Part shown: in pieces, positions 40,892 through 44,240 of the stretch
Numbering within the stretch: the first letter of the stretch is position 1
Layout of the letters: the number at the start of each line of letters is the position of its first letter
Source: Parcubacteria group bacterium M10-OD1-1
GTDB taxonomy: Bacteria > Patescibacteria > Paceibacteria > Moranbacterales > UBA2206
DNA: 44,240 bases
Reading direction: 5' to 3'
Assembly (NCBI GenBank): GCA_003056145.1
Contig: LSNL01000007.1
Coordinates: forward strand, 1 to 44,240
The notes under the pieces: generated by a model
The model's database searches: none
What the model saw: only the letters and a program-made list of their open reading frames with translations
What the model was told of the DNA's origin: nothing
Program-made: the position numbers and the translations under genes

Positions 40892-40925
40892 ACAAAAAAA
40901 ACAACCCCAATTACTCAGGGTTGTT
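40892..40925 (-). terminator. Terminator of the RRM gene
   Basis: Minus strand AACAACCC (40925-40918) pairs with GGGGTTGTT (40908-40900) around a 9-nt loop, followed by T residues. The 280 bp between here and the thioredoxin-like gene holds nothing I recognise apart from A+T-rich sequence. Confidence 0.85.
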
Positions 40926-40944
40926 TTTAAATTTTTTCTGAAGA

Positions 40945-41244
40945 CTAGTATCTTCCTCCACCAAATCCGTTTCCAGTTCTTGGACGATCGGTTTTAGGAC
41001 GAGCCTCATTAACGGTTAGCTTTCTTCCATCATGTTCTTTTTCATTGAACATTTCAATAGCAGCTTGAGCTTCTTCAGGAGTACTCATTTCAACAAATCC
41101 AAATCCTTTGGATCGACCAGACATTCTATCAGTTATAATAATAGCTGATTGAACTGTTCCAGCTTGAGAAAAAAGTTCTTGAAGTGCTTCATCATTAATA
41201 TTGTAAGAAAGATTTCCTACGTATAATTTTTGTTCCATTTTCAT
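40945..41244 (-). CDS. RNA-recognition-motif (RRM) protein
   Basis: 99 residues. RNP2 is LYVGNLSY and RNP1 is KGFGFVEM, the aromatic RNA-contacting strands of a single RRM; the tail is R/G-rich (GNGFGGGRY). Bacterial RRM proteins (for example cyanobacterial Rbp) bind single-stranded RNA and are often cold-induced. A second ATG lies two codons in. The gene has its own promoter, a leader of about 95 nt that can mask the ribosome-binding site, and a terminator. Confidence 0.93.
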   Translation of the reverse strand: MKMEQKLYVGNLSYNINDEALQELFSQAGTVQSAIIITDRMSGRSKGFGFVEMSTPEEAQAAIEMFNEKEHDGRKLTVNEARPKTDRPRTGNGFGGGRY

Positions 41245-41247
41245 TTT

Positions 41248-41315
41248 GCCTTATTTAAATTACGCATTGCAAGGCGACCGTTTCTCATATCGCTTAACAC
41301 TTACCTAAATAAGGC
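41248..41315 (-). promoter_or_regulatory. 5' UTR hairpin masking the RRM start site
   Basis: On the minus strand GCCTTATTTA (41315-41306) pairs perfectly with TAAATAAGGC (41257-41248), and pairing resumes after one mismatch up to the AUG. The 3' arm covers the bases 3-13 nt upstream of the ATG, including the AAGG that would serve as Shine-Dalgarno. The 48-nt loop can form small hairpins. It could act as a thermosensor or as a target for the RRM protein. Confidence 0.6.
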
Positions 41316-41346
41316 GAAACTTATTGAGAAGACTTACAACTGCTCT

Positions 41347-41375
41347 ATTCTAGCTTATTTATGATAAAAAGTCAA
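41347..41375 (-). promoter_or_regulatory. Promoter of the RRM gene
   Basis: TTGACT (41375-41370), 17-bp spacer, TAGAAT (41352-41347). Transcription would start near 41340. Confidence 0.75.
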
Positions 41376-41511
41376 GTAAATTTTCTAGCTCTGTTTTTTT
41401 GACAGAGCTAAAACAAATTGTTAGAATAATCATACGATTTAATCAAAAGTAGCCGCACATTTCAAAAATACATTAGAAATTAACAAAGATATATTTTCTT
41501 TTTAGTTTTTG

Positions 41512-41718
41512 ATGCCCAATTCAGTAGCTGAGCTTTATAGACACAATTTTAAAAAGTATCCTCAGGAAAATTAAAAGTCACCCATTTTTGCTCAATTAGT
41601 AAAATATTTACTAGAAAATATTTTAAATGCATCAAAAACAATCAAAAATAGGCAAACTGCTTTAGAAAAATCAACCAACAATTCACCTTCTGAAAGTTCT
41701 CTCATCCAAAAAGCATAG
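41512..41718 (+). pseudogene. Small frame with one internal TAA
   Basis: From the ATG at 41512 the frame reads 20 codons (ending KKYPQEN), a TAA at 41572-41574, then 47 sense codons (starting KSPIFAQLVKYLLENIL) to TAG. The part after the stop has a helical, protein-like composition. It may be a decayed gene; if real, the two halves do not match a family I know. The surrounding 41.4-41.7 kb holds no other gene. Confidence 0.3.
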
Positions 41719-41745
41719 GTGAAGACCGAAAATTTCGGTTGTCTC

Positions 41746-41773
41746 TTGATTAAATTGAAATATTTGCTATAAT
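41746..41773 (+). promoter_or_regulatory. Promoter of tRNA-Asn
   Basis: TTGATT (41746-41751), 16-bp spacer ending TGC, TATAAT (41768-41773), 31 bp before the tRNA. Confidence 0.7.
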
Positions 41774-41804
41774 CAGGTTACTTTAGATTTTTAAAAAAAT
41801 ATAT

Positions 41805-41879
41805 TCCGCGATAGCTCAATGGTAGAGCAGTTGACTGTTAATCAATTGGTTGTAGGTTCGAGTCCTACTCGCGGAGCCA
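41805..41879 (+). tRNA. tRNA-Asn (GUU anticodon)
   Basis: Acceptor TCCGCGA pairs with TCGCGGA; the anticodon arm TTGACTGTTAATCAA gives GUU; the T loop is TTCGAGT. G discriminator followed by an encoded CCA (41877-41879). Confidence 0.97.
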
Positions 41880-41880
41880 A

Positions 41881-41912
41881 AAAAAATACAGAGTTAACTC
41901 TGTATTTTTTTT
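41881..41912 (+). terminator. Terminator of tRNA-Asn
   Basis: A palindrome centred on GTTAAC pairs ATACAGAG with CTCTGTAT, with A and T runs outside. It directly follows the CCA end. Confidence 0.9.
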
Positions 41913-41995
41913 GGCTCCGAACTCTGAACGAAATCCGAACTTTTTTTAAGGAAAATCCGCAAGCGGATTTAGAAGACTGACCACGCACGGAGCGT

Positions 41996-42295
41996 GTGGT
42001 AGCTCTGACTTCTTTCTTACGCTCCGATGAAATAGGTAATTTAATCGGTGCGTTTCCTCTCGCCTCCGCTCCGGCGAAACAAAACAGAAACGCGCGCGAG
42101 CTACAAGAGGTCGGTGAGGACATCGATGAAATTTCCGAAGACATTGAAGAGATTGGTGAAGACATCGACGAAATGTCTGAAGATGACGAAGAAGATGAAG
42201 AACATCGAAAAATACAAAATGTTATATTGGGCAAACTTACGAAAGATATCCAGCGCATCCTCGATGACCTTGAGACTCTGAAGCACTCGAGGTAA
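41996..42295 (+). CDS. Acidic heptad-repeat frame, possibly a gene remnant
   Basis: 99 codons from a GTG; the start is uncertain and no Shine-Dalgarno fits. Residues about 41-68 are four tandem heptads (EDIDEIS, EDIEEIG, EDIDEMS, EDDEEDE) encoded by 21-bp repeats at 42116-42199, predicting an acidic coiled coil. The N-terminal third runs through a 34-bp repeat that recurs after tRNA-Ala. The last ten codons (ending DLETLKHSR) lie in a 32-bp repeat that recurs at 43788. The frame looks like a fragment or composite rather than an intact conserved gene. Confidence 0.4.
   Translation: MVALTSFLRSDEIGNLIGAFPLASAPAKQNRNARELQEVGEDIDEISEDIEEIGEDIDEMSEDDEEDEEHRKIQNVILGKLTKDIQRILDDLETLKHSR
42057..42090. 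repeat. 34-bp dispersed repeat, copy 1
   Basis: Starts CTCTCGCCTCCGCTCCGGCG and ends AAACAAAACAGAAA; perfectly identical to 43995-44028. Contains the inverted pair TCGCC/GGCGA. Both copies follow a tRNA gene (tRNA-Asn here, tRNA-Ala at the other copy). Confidence 0.9.
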
Positions 42296-42297
42296 GA
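42266..42297. repeat. 32-bp direct repeat, copy 1
   Basis: Begins GACCTTGAGACTCTGAAGC and ends CTCGAGGTAAGA; 31 of 32 bases match the copy at 43788-43819. The two copies bracket the G+C-rich two-gene cassette. Confidence 0.9.
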
Positions 42298-42345
42298 CAC
42301 GAATACCAACAAGAAACTTCTTGGACTTCAAAATTAATCATTTTT

Positions 42346-42383
42346 TTATAAAAAAATAGCATCGGATTTTATTCCAATGCTAT
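42346..42383 (-). terminator. Terminator of the DHH-like cassette
   Basis: Minus strand ATAGCAT (42383-42377) ... ATGCTAT (42362-42356) with inner GGA/TCC pairing, then seven T residues. It ends the transcript of the two minus-strand cassette genes. Confidence 0.8.
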
Positions 42384-42411
42384 CAGATATGAACTGAAAG
42401 AACTTTTTAGA

Positions 42412-42630
42412 TTAGAACTGCCACCACTTTTTGCGTGGTTTTGGTTCTTCTAATAACTCTGTAATCTGCTCGACAATGAACTTATGTCGACCAGCAGTAC
42501 GATTAACGCTTATTAGGCGCATTATAACATCTCTCTTCCGTGCCCCGCAAAGGGCGTTTGCAAGTTCATCTACAAACCTTGCATCTTCTTTAAGTTGCTC
42601 CTTGGTTCCTTTGAAATATATTGTCGACAT
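42412..42630 (-). CDS. Small protein of the G+C-rich cassette
   Basis: 72 residues, not recognised. It starts MSTIYFKGTKEQLKEDARFV and ends with a basic, aromatic tip (PRKKWWQF). The middle, GARKRDVIMRLISVNRTAGR, is basic and could contact nucleic acid. GAGGGG lies 10 nt before the ATG. It begins 19 bp after the DHH-like gene and shares its terminator. Base composition is richer in G+C than the rest of the window, as for its neighbour. Confidence 0.65.
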   Translation of the reverse strand: MSTIYFKGTKEQLKEDARFVDELANALCGARKRDVIMRLISVNRTAGRHKFIVEQITELLEEPKPRKKWWQF

Positions 42631-42649
42631 AATCTTTAGCCCCTCTAAT

Positions 42650-43459
42650 TTAGTTAGTATGTTTTAAAAACTCCTCAACTTTATCTTGATTGGCGTACCC
42701 TCCCCAAAAGGCGGTTTTACCCGCTTCCCCGAGACCAGCACCGCCTGACCAACCGTCAAATTTTTCCTGAAGTTTAAAACAAATTTCTCCGTCTCCGGAA
42801 AAATTTGTTTCTCCGTCTCCGGAAAAGACCACATACTGAGGAATATCTTCTCCCTCAGTAAAATTCAGAATGGCGAAGTAGTCCCCCACAGGACCACATT
42901 TCGAGTGACTCATACGAATCACCCGAATGGAGCCAACCATCTCAACAGGAGCATTCAAGGCCCTGCTGATTTCCGCCATCATATCCTCTGTAACCCCCTG
43001 AAGACTGCTGTCTTCATGCCGGATTTTTTTCACCTCCTCCTGCGTGGCAGGCGGTGACAAGAAACCCGTGCCGGGAATTTCCAGTGTGCCAGCAAGACCA
43101 GGAAACCAACCTGCATCGTTGGCAGCCACAATATGATCCCAACGAGTCGGCGGAACGCCGAGCAAATCAAGCACCTGCAATATAGCAGGTGGCTCATTCA
43201 CTCTGTCATTGTGATGATCAATCACGACTGCCGTTTCCGGCAAGTCGCAGTCAACCTCCAGCTCAATTAGAACTGGAATCTTCCCGGTTTTGGCAACCGC
43301 GGCGAACTCCTGTTCGCCGTAATCGGACGCTTTTGCGCCCCAGCCTAAACCCGCGTCGCGGACCTCGCAGCCCGCTTTTTCAAGAACTTCCGCGATGCGC
43401 GCCATTTCGGCGTCTGCACCGCCGAGAAAAAATACATAATTATTTAACTTGTTGTCCAT
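42650..43459 (-). CDS. DHH-motif protein, probably laterally acquired
   Basis: 269 residues. VVIDHHNDR (79-86) is the DHH-family motif, preceded by PVLIELEVDC and followed by AANDAGWFPG with another acidic residue that could bind metal. The C-terminal GGAGLGEAG resembles the glycine-rich substrate loop of DHHA1 domains. The family cleaves phosphodiesters in nucleotides or short nucleic acids (RecJ, NrnA, GdpP); the exact type is unknown. A Shine-Dalgarno AGGAGA lies 7 nt upstream. G+C is roughly 50%, far above the host. An 8-residue tandem duplication starting FSGDGE lies near residue 220. Confidence 0.6.
   Translation of the reverse strand: MDNKLNNYVFFLGGADAEMARIAEVLEKAGCEVRDAGLGWGAKASDYGEQEFAAVAKTGKIPVLIELEVDCDLPETAVVIDHHNDRVNEPPAILQVLDLLGVPPTRWDHIVAANDAGWFPGLAGTLEIPGTGFLSPPATQEEVKKIRHEDSSLQGVTEDMMAEISRALNAPVEMVGSIRVIRMSHSKCGPVGDYFAILNFTEGEDIPQYVVFSGDGETNFSGDGEICFKLQEKFDGWSGGAGLGEAGKTAFWGGYANQDKVEEFLKHTN
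42784..42831. repeat. 24-bp tandem duplication inside the DHH-like gene
   Basis: TTTCTCCGTCTCCGGAAAA occurs twice with a 24-bp period and encodes FSGDGE twice in frame. Recent slippage is likely; the reading frame is kept. Confidence 0.85.
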
Positions 43460-43555
43460 GATTTATCTCCTTAGATATTACGCCTTCATCATATTAGAAT
43501 CCGGCAATTTTATCCGCCCCAACACCGTTGGTTCAGAAATTAAAATTCATCGACT

Positions 43556-43609
43556 CTTGCGAGCAACGTTTTAACTATAAAAAATTACAATCAAAACATT
43601 GCTCGCAAG
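43556..43609. repeat. 17-bp inverted repeat upstream of the DHH-like gene
   Basis: CTTGCGAGCAACGTTTT (43556-43572) and AAAACATTGCTCGCAAG (43593-43609) are inverted with one mismatch and a 20-nt A+T-rich loop. Confidence 0.85.
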
Positions 43610-43732
43610 CACTTTGCACTCAACAAATTGAAAACGGAGTACATTTCATCGTGTTTTCAAAGAACAGCATTCAGATTTAAACAAATCTACTAATTAGTAA
43701 AGCATATTGAAGTTCATTTGTCAAGGACATGT

Positions 43733-43774
43733 ACTGAATTAACACTTGAGGTGCACGTCAAGTGTTAATTCAGT
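43733..43774. repeat. Perfect 17-bp inverted repeat
   Basis: ACTGAATTAACACTTGA (43733-43749) is the exact reverse complement of 43758-43774, with an 8-nt loop GGTGCACG that itself contains GTGCAC. No T run follows on either strand, so it is not a simple terminator. It lies 13 bp before the second 32-bp repeat. Confidence 0.9.
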
Positions 43775-43787
43775 CTTAACAGTACGC

Positions 43788-43819
43788 GACCTTGAGACTC
43801 TGAAGCGCTCGAGGTAAGA
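43788..43819. repeat. 32-bp direct repeat, copy 2
   Basis: Same orientation as 42266-42297 with one difference. It also retains the codons for the end of the acidic frame (DLETLKRSR, stop), so it looks like a duplicated gene end rather than a random repeat. Confidence 0.9.
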
Positions 43820-43877
43820 TATTAGGGTTGTAAACGAACTGATAAAAGTTTACGATTAAAAACTTCAAAATAAGTGA

Positions 43878-43950
43878 GGGCCATTAGCTCATCTGGTAGA
43901 GCGCATCCATGGCATGGATGAGGTGAGCGGTTCGAGTCCGCTATGGTCCA
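43878..43950 (+). tRNA. tRNA-Ala (GGC anticodon)
   Basis: Acceptor GGGCCAT pairs with ATGGTCC; the anticodon arm CATCC-ATGGCAT-GGATG gives GGC; the T loop is TTCGAGT. CCA is not encoded (A then CAA). Confidence 0.95.
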
Positions 43951-43994
43951 CAAACGCGAACTTCGTTCGCAGACAGCACAACACGACCGCGCTA

Positions 43995-44028
43995 CTCTCG
44001 CCTCCGCTCCGGCGAAACAAAACAGAAA
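43995..44028. repeat. 34-bp dispersed repeat, copy 2
   Basis: Identical to 42057-42090. Its last bases form the left arm of the 20-bp inverted repeat that follows. Confidence 0.9.
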
Positions 44029-44105
44029 TTTTTTCAATACATTTTTTTAATTTTTTTCTGCCCCCATTTTTTTCTTTTAATAGGAATTGAAAAATTTTCT
44101 GTTTT
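44019..44105. repeat. 20-bp inverted repeat with 47-nt loop
   Basis: AAAACAGAAATTTTTTCAAT (44019-44038) pairs with the sequence at 44086-44105 with one mismatch. The loop is T-rich with a CCCCC. It could be a large stem-loop RNA or a remnant end of a mobile element. Confidence 0.8.
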
Positions 44106-44153
44106 GATTTCCTCTTAATCAGAGAAAAGCGGAAACGCTCTATTTTTAATCGC

Positions 44154-44202
44154 AAAAGGGCAAAAATTCCTTCCCCCAGACCCCCTTCCTTTTTGCCCTT
44201 TT
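44154..44202. repeat. 13-bp perfect stem with C-rich mirror-repeat loop
   Basis: AAAAGGGCAAAAA (44154-44166) and TTTTTGCCCTTTT (44190-44202) are exact reverse complements. The 23-nt loop contains a perfect mirror repeat: CCTTCCCCCA, a central G, and the reverse order. The opposite strand carries matching G runs. It may be a terminator, or a structure-forming DNA element. A TCGGGC-TTC-GCCCGA hairpin follows at 44208-44222. Confidence 0.85.
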
Positions 44203-44240
44203 GTTTTTCGGGCTTCGCCCGATTTACACAGTACGTAGTC

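Noticed and set aside
41512..41718. Stop-codon reassignment
   Set aside because: Known CPR recoding uses UGA, not UAA, and many genes here, such as the leuC, ychF, rpsF and efp genes, end normally at UAA.
41738..41739. ACCGAAAATTTCGGT palindrome as a terminator
   Set aside because: At 41726-41740 it has almost no loop and no T run; it more likely lies just upstream of the tRNA-Asn promoter by chance.
41842..42331. Serine-rich and hydrophobic frames on the minus strand, one ending in residues PRVGLEPTTN
   Set aside because: The end is the antisense of the tRNA-Asn T arm, a well-known source of false proteins; the rest is the complement of the acidic heptad repeats.
43822..44155. Minus-strand frames containing GLEPLTSSMPW
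   Set aside because: Antisense of tRNA-Ala and of the 34-bp repeat; no start signals.
1..44240. CRISPR array or cas genes
   Set aside because: No regularly spaced repeats with unique spacers; the repeats seen are paired, tandem or inverted copies.
1..44240. Insertion sequence or prophage
   Set aside because: No transposase, integrase or phage structural gene was recognised; the repeat-bounded cassette at 42.3-43.8 kb lacks any mobility enzyme.

Overview
The window is A+T-rich, compactly coded DNA that most resembles a Patescibacteria / Candidate Phyla Radiation (CPR) genome. This rests on style and content: short genes, few Shine-Dalgarno sites, several promoters that appear to start transcription at or near the start codon, a bacterial RRM protein, membrane-anchored lysozyme-like paralogs, and an rpsF-ssb-rpsR cluster with no rplI after it. 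No marker phylogeny was possible, so the lineage is an inference.

Layout. 1-8.6 kb (all minus strand) is a defence island. A type I restriction-modification operon (hsdR, an hsdM-hsdS fusion, and an out-of-frame second hsdS half) runs without a break into three more genes: an RNase H/RuvC-like protein, a Ser/Thr protein kinase and a protein with a HEPN RNase motif. A small basic gene plus a Doc-type Fic toxin, and a winged-helix Fic protein cut by the window edge, follow. 8.8-12.3 kb holds leuC-leuD-leuB (no leuA) with strong Shine-Dalgarno sites and higher G+C, probably acquired, then tRNA-Leu and tRNA-Cys. 12.4-23 kb carries envelope and sugar genes (3D-domain protein, pgi, manC, phosphomannomutase, a phospholipase D-like synthase), RNase J with a long folded leader, trpS and a 3-methyladenine glycosylase.

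23.2-29.1 kb is a translation block: ychF, a leader matching the published S6:S18-binding motif, rpsF-ssb-rpsR, efp, smpB, tmRNA, infC-rpmI-rplT. 29.1-41.2 kb (all minus) has small hydrolases and nucleic-acid enzymes, then envelope genes (glycosidase-like protein, EamA transporter, two lysozyme-like paralogs, lgt, a beta-helix protein, coiled-coil exported proteins, a CxxC/thioredoxin pair) and an RRM gene whose ribosome-binding site is buried in a hairpin. 41.4-44.2 kb is repeat-rich: tRNA-Asn, an acidic heptad-repeat frame, a clearly G+C-richer two-gene cassette with a DHH-like protein between 32-bp direct repeats, tRNA-Ala, and many strong hairpins.

The best candidate for an undescribed system is the RNase H-like / kinase / HEPN trio joined to the type I RM operon. 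I read it as a possible second, abortive defence layer: the kinase may sense or relay a signal and the HEPN protein would be the RNA-cleaving effector. The motifs are visible; the joint function is inference. Other notable points are a classical A AAA AAC slippery heptamer exactly where hsdS breaks, a CCG-bulge leader that could work by attenuation, an arginine-type EF-P, an infC with no ordinary start codon outside tmRNA, and a C-rich mirror repeat in the loop of a 13-bp stem.
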